A program made the position numbers and the translations under genes. Under the pieces are notes generated by a model that had not been told where the DNA came from, did no database searches, and saw nothing but the letters and a program-made list of their open reading frames with translations. From Acidobacteriota bacterium (GTDB lineage Bacteria > Acidobacteriota > Terriglobia > Bryobacterales > Bryobacteraceae), in NCBI GenBank assembly GCA_016213755.1, contig JACQZT010000223.1, positions 1-54,615 on the forward strand: a DNA stretch of 54,615 bases, written 5' to 3'. Below are positions 34,231 through 42,595 of this stretch, piece by piece; the first letter of the stretch is position 1; every line of letters starts with the position of its first letter.

Positions 34231-35712
34231 TCAGCCGTCTTCGGAATGCATGGCAGCCAGCACCTCATCCACGGGGACGGTAGCGAAACCCGTGGCGTGA
34301 TCGGCCAGGCCATACGGGATGATCAGCTCGCCCTTGTGGAGTAGAACGCCGCACGTATAAACGACGTTGGGCACGTAGCCTTCCCGTTCGTACTGGTTGG
34401 GTTGGAGCAAGGGTTCGCTGAGACGGCCGATTACCTTGCTGGGATCATTTCGATCCAACAGAAATGCGCCAATGCAATACTTTCGCATAGGCCCGACACC
34501 ATGGCTGAGCACCAGCCAGCCTGCGTCGGTTTCGATTGGGGATCCGCAGTTCCCAATCTGGACCAGTTCCCACGGAAACGTAGGATTGAGGAGGACCTTG
34601 CGCTCATTCCAGAAGTGGACGTTGTCGGAGAACATGAGGTAGATACTCTCGTTGTCCTGGCGCGAGAGCATGGCATAAAGCCCGTTGATTCTCCGCGGGA
34701 AGAGGGCCATGCCTTTGTTTTGGGCGGCCGGACCGTTCAGGGTGATAAAGCGAAAGCGAAGGAAATCGGAAGTCTCCACCAGTTCCGGCATTACGACCTT
34801 GCCATCGAAGGCCGTGAAGGTCGCGTAGTAGATGCAACTGCCGTCCTCGTTCTGGAAACAGACGAACCGTGCGTCCTCGATGCCGTTTCGTTGCGAGGGT
34901 GTGGCTGGGAACAATATGCGTTCAGACAACTGCTGCTCCGGCCGGAACTCGACCTCGTAGTTGGACCGGGCCAACATCCAAATCCCTTCTGCGGCGATCT
35001 GATCTTCGTGCAGCATTCCGTCCGGCTGGCGGGCCTGGTTCACCTCAGCGTCGATGCTGCCCCGAAGCTCCTCCAGTGCGAACGAATCACCGAGTTTGTT
35101 CATGACCCGGCGCGTAAATTCGCAGGTCAATCCCAGTTCAAAGAGCTTCCGCGCAAACAGCCCCTTCTCATACAGGGGGTTTGGGATTTGACGAGGTTCG
35201 GTGAGGAAGCCAAAGGGAGTTATTACCTCGATCCGATGATCGGGATGGATGATACCTGTTCGGAACGTGATGGAAGAAATGTGCCCTTCCCCGGTGGCGC
35301 GCAGGCTGAGAACGAACCGCAGAGCGCCAGTTGGCAGGCCGGTTTGATCGGGGTGTGGGACGATGGAGGGATTGAACAGCGCGGCGGATTCTAAAGAGTA
35401 TTCGGCCAGGAAATAGGAGCCGATCAACAGCCGTCTTTGTTCGGAAAGCTCCCGATCGGTCGGTAGCATCTGGCGAACTTGTTCAAAGCGTTCCAGAAAG
35501 AGGTCGCGGATCCGCTGGTGCCGCTGTGAGAACTCGGCGCAGATTTCTTTCAGGAGGGGGCCGACTCGGTCTTCGGGAAGCGACATGATCCTGGCGATGA
35601 TCAAACCGTCGCGTTGTGAATCTCCCGGACTGAATGGCCTCAGCAGAACGCGCGACTGGTCGGGATTGAGGACTGTGGCCGTGCGACAGACGTGAATTGA
35701 GATGTCGTTCAT
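34231..35712 (-). CDS. GH130-family protein with N-terminal extension
   Basis: The 493-residue protein has about 150 residues of helical N-terminal extension before a GH130 propeller. GH130 features include ALFNPSIVPH, the conserved Asp in GIEDARFV, SDNVHFWNERKVLL, GWLVLSHGVGPMRKY and YVPNVVYTCG. Catalysis would again be phosphorolysis or hydrolysis of beta-mannosides. It is larger than and clearly distinct from the GH130 protein at 32253, so the operon holds two types. It starts 37 nt downstream of the GT4 fusion gene. Confidence 0.87.
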   Translation of the reverse strand: MNDISIHVCRTATVLNPDQSRVLLRPFSPGDSQRDGLIIARIMSLPEDRVGPLLKEICAEFSQRHQRIRDLFLERFEQVRQMLPTDRELSEQRRLLIGSYFLAEYSLESAALFNPSIVPHPDQTGLPTGALRFVLSLRATGEGHISSITFRTGIIHPDHRIEVITPFGFLTEPRQIPNPLYEKGLFARKLFELGLTCEFTRRVMNKLGDSFALEELRGSIDAEVNQARQPDGMLHEDQIAAEGIWMLARSNYEVEFRPEQQLSERILFPATPSQRNGIEDARFVCFQNEDGSCIYYATFTAFDGKVVMPELVETSDFLRFRFITLNGPAAQNKGMALFPRRINGLYAMLSRQDNESIYLMFSDNVHFWNERKVLLNPTFPWELVQIGNCGSPIETDAGWLVLSHGVGPMRKYCIGAFLLDRNDPSKVIGRLSEPLLQPNQYEREGYVPNVVYTCGVLLHKGELIIPYGLADHATGFATVPVDEVLAAMHSEDG

Positions 35713-35749
35713 GGACGCCTAGTTCCAGGCAGAACACAGGATGTGGTCA

Positions 35750-38038
35750 TTACGTTCCGATGGCGATCGGGTCCTTGAAACTCGTCACCATGTCTTGCGC
35801 CAAGCGCATTTCCGCTAACGAAAGCAGGAAGGCCAGGGTGGATTCCGCTCCCTGGTTCGCATTGACCCGGTCGACGTGCAATCCATCACCGCAGCCGCCG
35901 CTCTCGGGGGAGTAGAGTTCCAGGCCGAGATCGTTCCAGCCGATGAACCAGTCGAAGGCGCGTTGCGCCTGCTCGTACCACCAGAAGTCCGATGTCGCGC
36001 GATAGGCTTCCAAACAGGCCGAGACCATTGCCTGCGCCTCGATTGGCTGCTGGTCGAAATTGGCGCGCACGCCGCCATGACGGTAGAACCCATTGCTGCC
36101 AATCGGCCGAAAGTGTCCTTTCTCGGAGACCTGCAACTCGGTCAGCCAGCGCAGCGCCTGCAAGCCCCGCTCAAAGACCGCCGGCTGCCCGGTCGCACGC
36201 CCGCTCAAAATCAAGGCATGTGCGAGCTTCGCGTTGTCGTACGATAGCTCCTCTTCAAACCAGCACCAGTCCGGCTTGGCATTCCGCCCGAAAAGTTCCA
36301 TTAGCCTGGAGGCGAGCATCTCGCGGGTCTGGTTGACAAGGCTGTCACCCCTTAACCGGCGCAGGTATTCGTGGATGCCGATCAGGCCGAATGCCCAAGC
36401 ACGCGGCGACGTGAACTCCATCAAGGCCGGCAATGCCAGCGCGAAGAGTTGTCCAGCCATCATCTGGAAGCTTCGGACCGGCGAACGCCCCACGCCTACG
36501 CCGAGGGCCCAGAGCGCGCGCCCTTGACAGTCCTCAGATCCCTGATCGTCGAGCCAGCGGCGGTCGAAACTCATGTGGTTGTGGAAGCGTTTGGTTTGGG
36601 TGTCGAACGCGTGATAAAGAAAAGCGGCGCAAGTGCTGGCCACGGTCCGCACCCGTTCCGGCTCCTCTCCTAGTTCCTCGAGCAGCACCGAGAGGATAAA
36701 CGCACGCGCATTATCGTCGCTGCAATAGCCCTCGGAAAAATTCGGAACGCTGAAAATGGCGTGTTGGAAGACTCCGGTGGAATCGGTCATCCTCAAGAGA
36801 TGATTCAACTTCAACTCGGGTAGTTCCCGCGGCCTCTGGTCGAGGGTTTTCGTGACGAGAGATTTTCGAGAGAGCGCCGCCCCCTCAAGTCGCGATACCT
36901 CAAACGAACGCATATACATCTGCGCGACGTTGCTCCAAATCATCTCGCGCCCGATCCTGTACGCATTCTTGCGAATAGCGTGACGCCTTGTATCGTCCCT
37001 CAGCAAGCCAATCACTTCACGCGCGATGGCCTGGGCATCGCCGAATGGCACGAGCACCCCCCGATCCTCGGCCAGCAGCTCCGCGGCGTGCCAATACGGC
37101 GTGGAAACGACCGCTTTGCCGGCGCCAAAAGCGTACGCCAGCGTTCCCGACGTAATCTGGGCTTCGTTGAGGTAGGGCGTTATGTAAAGGTCCGCTGCGC
37201 CGATGAACTCCTTCAGGTTCTCAAGATCGACGAACCGGTTGTAGAAGATGACGTGTTTTTCCACTTTGTTCTTCTTGGCAAGGATTTCCAGGTTCAGCCG
37301 GTAAACTTCGCCATGCTCGCGCAGTTCGTTCGGATGCGTGGCGCCCAGGACAATATAGACAACATCGGGGAACTCCGCCAGAATACTTGGCAGAGCGTTG
37401 AGCACGCACTCGATGCCCTTGTTCGGCGAAAGCAGGCCAAACGTGAGCAGCACGACCTTTCCTTCCACGCCAAACTGGTCCTTGAAGTATGTCGGATCGA
37501 CGAACCCCACGTCGGGAATCCCATGCGCGATCAGATCGATCTTGGCCGGTGGCGCCCCGTAGATGTCCTGCAACATTTGCCGCCCGCGATCGGCCATGAC
37601 GACGAGGCGCGTCGAATGCGAAATCAACTCCTGCATGACGCGCCTTTGGTCGGATCTCGGTTCGCGCAAAACTGTATGAAGCGTGGTGACAACGGGCATC
37701 CTCAATTCGCGCAGGAACGCCAAAATGTGACCACCGGCGGGCCCGCCGAAAATGCCGAACTCGTGCTGCAAGCAGACGATGTCCGCGTTGCCGATGTTGA
37801 GGAAGTCCGCGGCCCGCAGATAGGACGACAGGTCCTGCTCCTCAATCTCGAAGCGAACAACTTCCGGGTACTCGTAGCCCCCTTTGATGTCGTTAACCGA
37901 TACCGAGAAACACTGGCTTTGGGGATGCGCATTTGCGACGGCCGCAAGCAGGTCGGACGTGAACGTGGCAATGCCGCATTTGCGCGGCAAGTGGTCGCCG
38001 ACAAAAGCTATCTTGCGAACTTTAGAGTTCTCTTTCAT
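35750..38038 (-). CDS. GT4 glycosyltransferase fused to an alpha/alpha-toroid-like domain
   Basis: The 762-residue protein joins a GT4 module to a second domain. The GT4 part covers residues about 1-385: IAFVGDHLPRKCGIATFTSD, VCLQHEFGIFGG, LLTFGLLSPNKGIE, and the E-x-x-x-x-x-S/G type site in NEAQITSGTLAYAF. The second domain (about 425-760) is entirely helical with repeated Trp/Tyr and begins GYCSDDNARA, resembling six-hairpin glycosidases. Fusions of this type are seen next to GH130 genes in several phyla. It is the first gene of the four-gene operon. It starts 60 nt after the end of the decayed DUF433 copy, in the same direction. Confidence 0.85.
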   Translation of the reverse strand: MKENSKVRKIAFVGDHLPRKCGIATFTSDLLAAVANAHPQSQCFSVSVNDIKGGYEYPEVVRFEIEEQDLSSYLRAADFLNIGNADIVCLQHEFGIFGGPAGGHILAFLRELRMPVVTTLHTVLREPRSDQRRVMQELISHSTRLVVMADRGRQMLQDIYGAPPAKIDLIAHGIPDVGFVDPTYFKDQFGVEGKVVLLTFGLLSPNKGIECVLNALPSILAEFPDVVYIVLGATHPNELREHGEVYRLNLEILAKKNKVEKHVIFYNRFVDLENLKEFIGAADLYITPYLNEAQITSGTLAYAFGAGKAVVSTPYWHAAELLAEDRGVLVPFGDAQAIAREVIGLLRDDTRRHAIRKNAYRIGREMIWSNVAQMYMRSFEVSRLEGAALSRKSLVTKTLDQRPRELPELKLNHLLRMTDSTGVFQHAIFSVPNFSEGYCSDDNARAFILSVLLEELGEEPERVRTVASTCAAFLYHAFDTQTKRFHNHMSFDRRWLDDQGSEDCQGRALWALGVGVGRSPVRSFQMMAGQLFALALPALMEFTSPRAWAFGLIGIHEYLRRLRGDSLVNQTREMLASRLMELFGRNAKPDWCWFEEELSYDNAKLAHALILSGRATGQPAVFERGLQALRWLTELQVSEKGHFRPIGSNGFYRHGGVRANFDQQPIEAQAMVSACLEAYRATSDFWWYEQAQRAFDWFIGWNDLGLELYSPESGGCGDGLHVDRVNANQGAESTLAFLLSLAEMRLAQDMVTSFKDPIAIGT

Positions 38039-38097
38039 GAGGCATTTCCTTCATTCCTGACGGCCCTGCTTTTCTACGGACACCGAACGGGAAACGC

Positions 38098-38265
38098 ACG
38101 TGCGGGTTCTTGCAGACTGTCACCGATGATGTCCGCGATGGTCGCGGCCCTGGCGAGATATTCAAACACGATGGAGATGGGCAAACGGGTGTTTCAGAGT
38201 ATCCACGCTCCGTGAATCCGGTGAGGGTCCGATTCGACTGCCGGGCATTGGGACCAATCCACCAT
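38098..38265 (-). pseudogene. decayed DUF433 antitoxin gene copy
   Basis: From ATG 38265 the frame matches the intact DUF433 protein at 31683 (MVDWS.CP.VES.P, then NTRLPISIVFE.LAR.ATIAD). Codon 24 is TGA (38196-38194), where the intact copy has CGA, and 18 codons of the helix-turn-helix are deleted in frame before DSLQEP. The toxin gene is absent. The promoter region is still similar: TATAGT, 5 nt, ATG. Its far end abuts the GT4 operon. Confidence 0.85.
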
Positions 38266-38270
38266 ACTTC

Positions 38271-38276
38271 ACTATA
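38271..38276 (-). promoter_or_regulatory. TATAGT -10 element of the decayed DUF433 copy
   Basis: TATAGT on the minus strand is followed by GAAGT and ATG 38265. It lies about 230 nt upstream of the GT4-GH130 operon in the same direction and could drive it. Confidence 0.45.
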
Positions 38277-38313
38277 CGCCTTCTGGTTACGCGCGTTAAA
38301 TGTCCGATCGCCC

Positions 38314-39552
38314 TCAGTAGAGCACGCGGGCGCGGATGGCGCCCGGCACCCGTTCCAACTCGCGCTTGAGATCGCGGGCCGCGGCACGGTCGCCCGCGTC
38401 GAGGTCGGTGACTACGTAGCCGATGACGGCGCTGGTTTGCAGGTACTGGCCGGCGATGTTCATCCGGCGCGCGGAGAACACCGCGTTGATGGCCGAGAGC
38501 ACGCCGGGCTGGTTGTGGTGGATGTGCAGGATGCGGTGCTGGCCGGGGTGCTCGGGGAGCGAGACTTCGGGGAAGTTGACCGCCGACAGGGTCGAGCCGT
38601 TGTTGCTGTAGCGGATCAGCTTGCCTGCCACTTCCAGGCCAATGTTCTGTTGCGCCTCCTCGGTGCTGCCGCCGACGTGGGGCGTGAGCAGGACTTCGTC
38701 GCGGCCGCGCAAAGGCGAGACGAATTCCTCGCCCTCGCCCTGAGGCTCCTCCGGGAAGACGTCCAGGGCGGCGCCGACCAGGCGCCGGCTGTCCAGCGCC
38801 CGCGCCAAGTCTCCGATGTCCACCACCGAGCCGCGCGCGGCGTTGATCAGCCGGGCGCCGGGCTTCATGCGCTCCAGTTGCGGGGCCGCGATCATGCGGC
38901 GAGTCTGCCGGGTTTCGGGCACGTGCAGGGTGACCACGTCGGCCATTTCGAGCAGCGCGTCCAGCGTTCCCACCGGCCGGGCGTTGCCCAGCGGCAGCTT
39001 GGTCTCGATGTCGAAGTACACCACCTGCATCCCCAGCGCCTCGGCCAGCAGCCCCACCTGGGTTCCGATGTGGCCGTATCCGACGATGCCCAGGCACTTG
39101 CCGCGCACCTCGTGGGAGCCGGCGGCGGTTTTCACCCAGCCGCCGCGATGGACCAGGGAGTTGCGCCACTGGATGCCGCGCATCAGCAGGATGATTTCCG
39201 CCAGCACCAGTTCGGCGACGCTGCGGGTGTTGGAGAAGGGGGCGTTGAAAACCGGAATGCCGCGCACCTGGGCGGCCGCCAGGTCCACCTGGTTCGTGCC
39301 GATACAGAAACAGCCCACGCCGATCAGCCGGGGGGCGTGCTCGAAGACCCGGACGGTGAGCCGGGTAGCCGAGCGAATGCCGGCCACGTAGGCGTCCCGG
39401 ATCGACAGGAGCAGGTCCGCCTCGGCCAGCGCCTTGGGATGGTATTCGATTTGAGTGTATCCGTCGGCCCGAAACGCCTCCACCGCGCTGGGGTGAATCC
39501 CCTCCAGCAGCAGAATCTTGATCTTGCTCTTATCCAGCGATGTCCGGTTCAT
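38314..39552 (-). CDS. serA: D-3-phosphoglycerate dehydrogenase
   Basis: From ATG 39552 there are 412 residues, close to E. coli SerA (410). It has substrate-binding and NAD domains with GIVGYGHIGTQVG, the Arg in INAARGSVVD, the Asp/Glu and His of the catalytic set (ALDVFPEEP; PHVGGSTEEAQ), and a C-terminal ACT domain (about 340-412; RILHIHHNQPGVLSAINAVF) that in SerA binds serine for feedback inhibition. It catalyses the first step of serine synthesis. An upstream in-frame start at 39582 is less likely because conservation begins at MNRTSLDK. It is divergent from the thioesterase gene. Confidence 0.94.
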   Translation of the reverse strand: MNRTSLDKSKIKILLLEGIHPSAVEAFRADGYTQIEYHPKALAEADLLLSIRDAYVAGIRSATRLTVRVFEHAPRLIGVGCFCIGTNQVDLAAAQVRGIPVFNAPFSNTRSVAELVLAEIILLMRGIQWRNSLVHRGGWVKTAAGSHEVRGKCLGIVGYGHIGTQVGLLAEALGMQVVYFDIETKLPLGNARPVGTLDALLEMADVVTLHVPETRQTRRMIAAPQLERMKPGARLINAARGSVVDIGDLARALDSRRLVGAALDVFPEEPQGEGEEFVSPLRGRDEVLLTPHVGGSTEEAQQNIGLEVAGKLIRYSNNGSTLSAVNFPEVSLPEHPGQHRILHIHHNQPGVLSAINAVFSARRMNIAGQYLQTSAVIGYVVTDLDAGDRAAARDLKRELERVPGAIRARVLY

Positions 39553-39598
39553 AAAAAGTTCGGGGATTGCGTAGCCCGTCACCGAATAAATACCATGA

Positions 39599-40048
39599 AT
39601 GGTAGTGGAAAATCGTCATGCAATGCTGGCCGGCTTCCCGGTGGTGGTGGAAGTTCCCGTGCAGTTCGGCGACCAGGATGCCTTCGGGCACGTGAACAAT
39701 ATCGTGTACCTGCGCTGGTGCGAGACGGCGCGGGTGGAGTACCTGATCCGCATCGGGATGTGGCCCAAGCTGCCGCCCGGCGGGGAGGGCCCCATCCTGG
39801 CCGGCATCACCTGCAACTTCCGGCGGCCGGTGACGTACCCGGATACGATCTACGCCGGCGCCCGGGTCACCCGCATCGGCAAGAGCAGTTTCCGCATGGA
39901 GCACCGGATCGTGAGCCGCGAGATGGACCTGCTGGCGGCCGAGGCGGACTCCACGCTGGTGTATCTCGATTACAGCCGCGACCGGACCGTCCCGGTTCCG
40001 GAGGCGAATCGCAAGGCCATCGAAGCGCTGGAGGGAAGGGTGTTTTAG
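39599..40048 (+). CDS. hotdog-fold acyl-CoA thioesterase
   Basis: The 149-residue protein matches the 4-hydroxybenzoyl-CoA thioesterase-like hotdog family. It has VPVQFGDQDAFGHVNNIVYL with the conserved Asp/His site, followed by the helix WCETARVEYL and the RPVTYPDTI strand. Such enzymes hydrolyse acyl-CoA thioesters in the cytoplasm, and the acyl substrate is unknown. ATG 39599 is used; an in-frame ATG at 39623 is an alternative. Its stop overlaps the 3' end of the convergent UbiA-family gene by 4 nt. Confidence 0.88.
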   Translation: MVVENRHAMLAGFPVVVEVPVQFGDQDAFGHVNNIVYLRWCETARVEYLIRIGMWPKLPPGGEGPILAGITCNFRRPVTYPDTIYAGARVTRIGKSSFRMEHRIVSREMDLLAAEADSTLVYLDYSRDRTVPVPEANRKAIEALEGRVF

Positions 40049-40989
40049 CCCCGCGGCGCGACGCCGGTGGGCGGAAACAGCCGGTGCAGCAGCGGAACGT
40101 CCACGAACAGCAGCAGGAAAAGGACCACCGCGCACAGCACGACGGCCGCCATTAACAGGGGTTCCCGCAGCAGGCCCTCCGGGCGCTGGGCCGCGCTGTC
40201 CGGTTTGAAGGCCAGGGCGAAGTAGACCGCCATCACCGCCGCGACGAAGGGGAACGACAGCGCCATCTCCAGCCGGTAGCGTCCCATGAACGTGCCGAAG
40301 AAGAGCATGCCCGTGACCCCGTAAAATACGATGGAAACCAGCAGGTTTCGCTCGCCGTAGTAACGGAAACACTTGCGGTAGGCCACCCGGCTGTCGCTGG
40401 AGCGCAGGTCGCGGCTCTCCGCGTAGCGCTTGATGGCCATGAAATAGCAGCCCACCATCCAGTAACAGACCAGCACCGACGCAATTGGGATTGCCGCCGT
40501 TCCGGTCATGTACCAGCCGGCCAGGAAACGGATGGGATTGTTGACCGCCTCGGCCAGCACATCCACGAACGGAATGTCCTTGGCCCGCACCGGCGGGATG
40601 TTATAGACGCAGCCCATGGCCCACAGCGCCGCCATGCTGAACAGGAAGGCGCGCGACACCGCCAGGCTCAGGGCCAGCCCGGCCAGGCCCAGCAGAATCC
40701 ACTGCGCCCAGGCCCAGGGGAGGCTGACTTCCCCGGCCGGGACCGGGCGGTCCCGCTTGAGCGGATGGAGGCGGTCGTAGGGCGCGTCCAGCAGTTCGTT
40801 CAAGACGTAATTGCTGGAGGCGACCAGGCCCACCGCGAGCAGGCCCAACGCCAGGTGCAGCGGGTTGAGCAGACGGGCCTGGGCCGGATCAATCGCCAGC
40901 GCCACGGCGACGCCGGGCAGCACGAAAACGTTTTTGACCCAGTGGTCCAACCGGGCGATGCGCAGGTGTCCTCGCCATGTGGCCGCCAC
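40045..40989 (-). CDS. UbiA-family prenyltransferase, decaprenyl-phosphate phosphoribosyltransferase-like
   Basis: The 314-residue integral membrane protein starts at GTG 40989, overlapping the TAG of the upstream gene by 1 nt. About eight or nine hydrophobic helices are visible. The first Asp-rich motif is NELLDAPYDRLHPLKRDRP, an NDxxD-type site with the LHPxKR.RP pattern of the DPPR-synthase branch (mycobacterial Rv3806c), and the N-terminus LDHWVKNVFVLPG matches that branch too. That enzyme moves phosphoribose onto polyprenyl phosphate. The assignment to the branch is an inference from motifs. It is co-transcribed with a membrane glycosyltransferase gene. Confidence 0.8.
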   Translation of the reverse strand: MAATWRGHLRIARLDHWVKNVFVLPGVAVALAIDPAQARLLNPLHLALGLLAVGLVASSNYVLNELLDAPYDRLHPLKRDRPVPAGEVSLPWAWAQWILLGLAGLALSLAVSRAFLFSMAALWAMGCVYNIPPVRAKDIPFVDVLAEAVNNPIRFLAGWYMTGTAAIPIASVLVCYWMVGCYFMAIKRYAESRDLRSSDSRVAYRKCFRYYGERNLLVSIVFYGVTGMLFFGTFMGRYRLEMALSFPFVAAVMAVYFALAFKPDSAAQRPEGLLREPLLMAAVVLCAVVLFLLLFVDVPLLHRLFPPTGVAPRG

Positions 40990-42584
40990 TATGCGCGTCC
41001 CTTGGGTGGAAAGAACCGCCGGCAGAGGATGAGACAGAGGCCCCCGCTCAGGATCACCACCACCGTGGTCAGTTTCAGTATCAGGCTCGTGTCCCCCGGC
41101 GCCGTGCCGGCGAGCACGGCTTTCCAGTCCGTCGCATACCACTCGACCAGCCGGAGCGCCGTCAGCCTTCTCTCGCCGTACCCGCCGTACATCGGAATCA
41201 GCTTGGCCACATAGGTGGCGGCGATCAGATACGCCGAAAGCGCCAGCAGGGCGCAGCCGATCCACCGGCCCGCCCTTCCAGCCCGGCTGAGGCCCAGGCA
41301 TAGCAGGCAAACCAGCGGCGCCGCCAGCGTCTGCGGATACCAGGGCGTTGCCGTGTAGATACCGCCTTTGGTGTAGGCGTAAAACAAAGCGTTGACGTAC
41401 AGGAGTGCGCCCAGGAACGTCAGGCCTCCGGCCGCCACCAGCCACTCGGGTTTCCGGCTGTTCCGCAGCCAGAGAAAGCCCGCGGCCGCCAGCAGGAGCA
41501 GCGCGGCATCCACGGTGTTGGACGAGAACGAATTGAAGGAACTGTTGCCCGTCCAGATCGCTCCCCGGGCCGCGGCCAACAGAGCCTGCGGCCAGGGCAA
41601 CTCCAGCGCCGCGCGGATCACCTGCGGAGGCCCCAGTCCGGCCGCCGATTGCAGCATTCCGCTCAAGCTGTCGTACAACAGCAGGTTACGGAGGTACCAC
41701 GGCGCCGCCAGGGCCGCCAAGCCGGCCGTCGCGAGGGCCGCGCTCCAGGACGCCCGCTTGCGCAGCAGCAGCCAGGCGACCAGTCCGGCCGCGAAAAGCG
41801 CCCACGCAAGGAAGTAGGCCTTGGTCAGCAGGCCCGCCGCCACGGCCAGGCCGAGCAGTGCTCCGGAGCGCCAATCGGGTGCGCGGTAGAAGCGCAGGGC
41901 GGCGGTCACCACCAGCGTCGTCAGGGGCACCGCCAGCCAGTCGTTGGCCACGTGAGCCGTGGTTGCGTAAAACATCTGGCAAGAAAACAAGAGAAACAAG
42001 GCCGGGGCGCGCAGGGCCGGAGCCAACCCGAGCTGCCGAGCCAGCACCAGGGTGAGCCAGAGTTGCAGGCCTACGGCCGCCAGTGCGCCCGTCAGGCGGA
42101 TCTTCACCACGCGCGAGATGAGCGGTTCGCCGCGCCATAGATGATCCGCCAGCGCCAGAGGGATATAGGCCAGGGGCGACTGCTGGGCCTCGTAGTTCAG
42201 CGGACCACCGGCGGTGACTTCGCGCAGGTCCGCCGGCAGGCGGTTCAGCTCCTCTCTGCGTTCACGCCGTTCGGGACCCGGCAGCGCCGCGAACTCGGCG
42301 AAAGTGGTGACAAAGGGCAGATTGCGCCGCACCACGTGGCTGGCCGGCGCTAGCCCCAGCGAGCGCCAAATCTCCTGGGAGATCCTCGTCTGTCCCAAGG
42401 CGGGCCACTGCTTCGTCACCGCCAGAGTCTGGACGTAGCCGTAGTGAAACGGTTCGTCGAAACCCTCCCAGAGGGGCAGCAGATGACAGTACAGAACCGC
42501 GTTGACGATGCCAAACACGGCCACTGCCAGCAGCGCCAGATCGGGACCCCGCTTTCGTATGCCAGACACGGACAAGTTGTTCAT
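40989..42584 (-). CDS. multi-spanning membrane glycosyltransferase (GT-C-like) A
   Basis: This 531-residue protein has about 10-12 membrane helices and a first external loop with LPLWEGFDE at residues 36-44, just after helix 1. An acidic site in the first loop is typical of GT-C enzymes that use polyprenyl-phosphate sugars (PMT, ArnT and Emb-like). It is paralogous to the divergent protein at 42591: the same motif is at the same residue numbers. A long loop with RRNLPFVTTF is predicted outside the membrane. It is co-transcribed with the UbiA-family gene. The sugar and acceptor are unknown; a DUF2142-like assignment is possible. Confidence 0.75.
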   Translation of the reverse strand: MNNLSVSGIRKRGPDLALLAVAVFGIVNAVLYCHLLPLWEGFDEPFHYGYVQTLAVTKQWPALGQTRISQEIWRSLGLAPASHVVRRNLPFVTTFAEFAALPGPERRERREELNRLPADLREVTAGGPLNYEAQQSPLAYIPLALADHLWRGEPLISRVVKIRLTGALAAVGLQLWLTLVLARQLGLAPALRAPALFLLFSCQMFYATTAHVANDWLAVPLTTLVVTAALRFYRAPDWRSGALLGLAVAAGLLTKAYFLAWALFAAGLVAWLLLRKRASWSAALATAGLAALAAPWYLRNLLLYDSLSGMLQSAAGLGPPQVIRAALELPWPQALLAAARGAIWTGNSSFNSFSSNTVDAALLLLAAAGFLWLRNSRKPEWLVAAGGLTFLGALLYVNALFYAYTKGGIYTATPWYPQTLAAPLVCLLCLGLSRAGRAGRWIGCALLALSAYLIAATYVAKLIPMYGGYGERRLTALRLVEWYATDWKAVLAGTAPGDTSLILKLTTVVVILSGGLCLILCRRFFPPKGRA

Positions 42585-42595
42585 TTTACAATGAA
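42580..42595. repeat. 16-bp palindrome holding both divergent start codons
   Basis: TTCATT-TTAC-AATGAA: each arm contains the ATGAA of one gene. Only 6 nt separate the two ATG codons (42584 minus, 42591 plus), so promoters must lie within the opposite coding sequences or further away. Confidence 0.8.
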
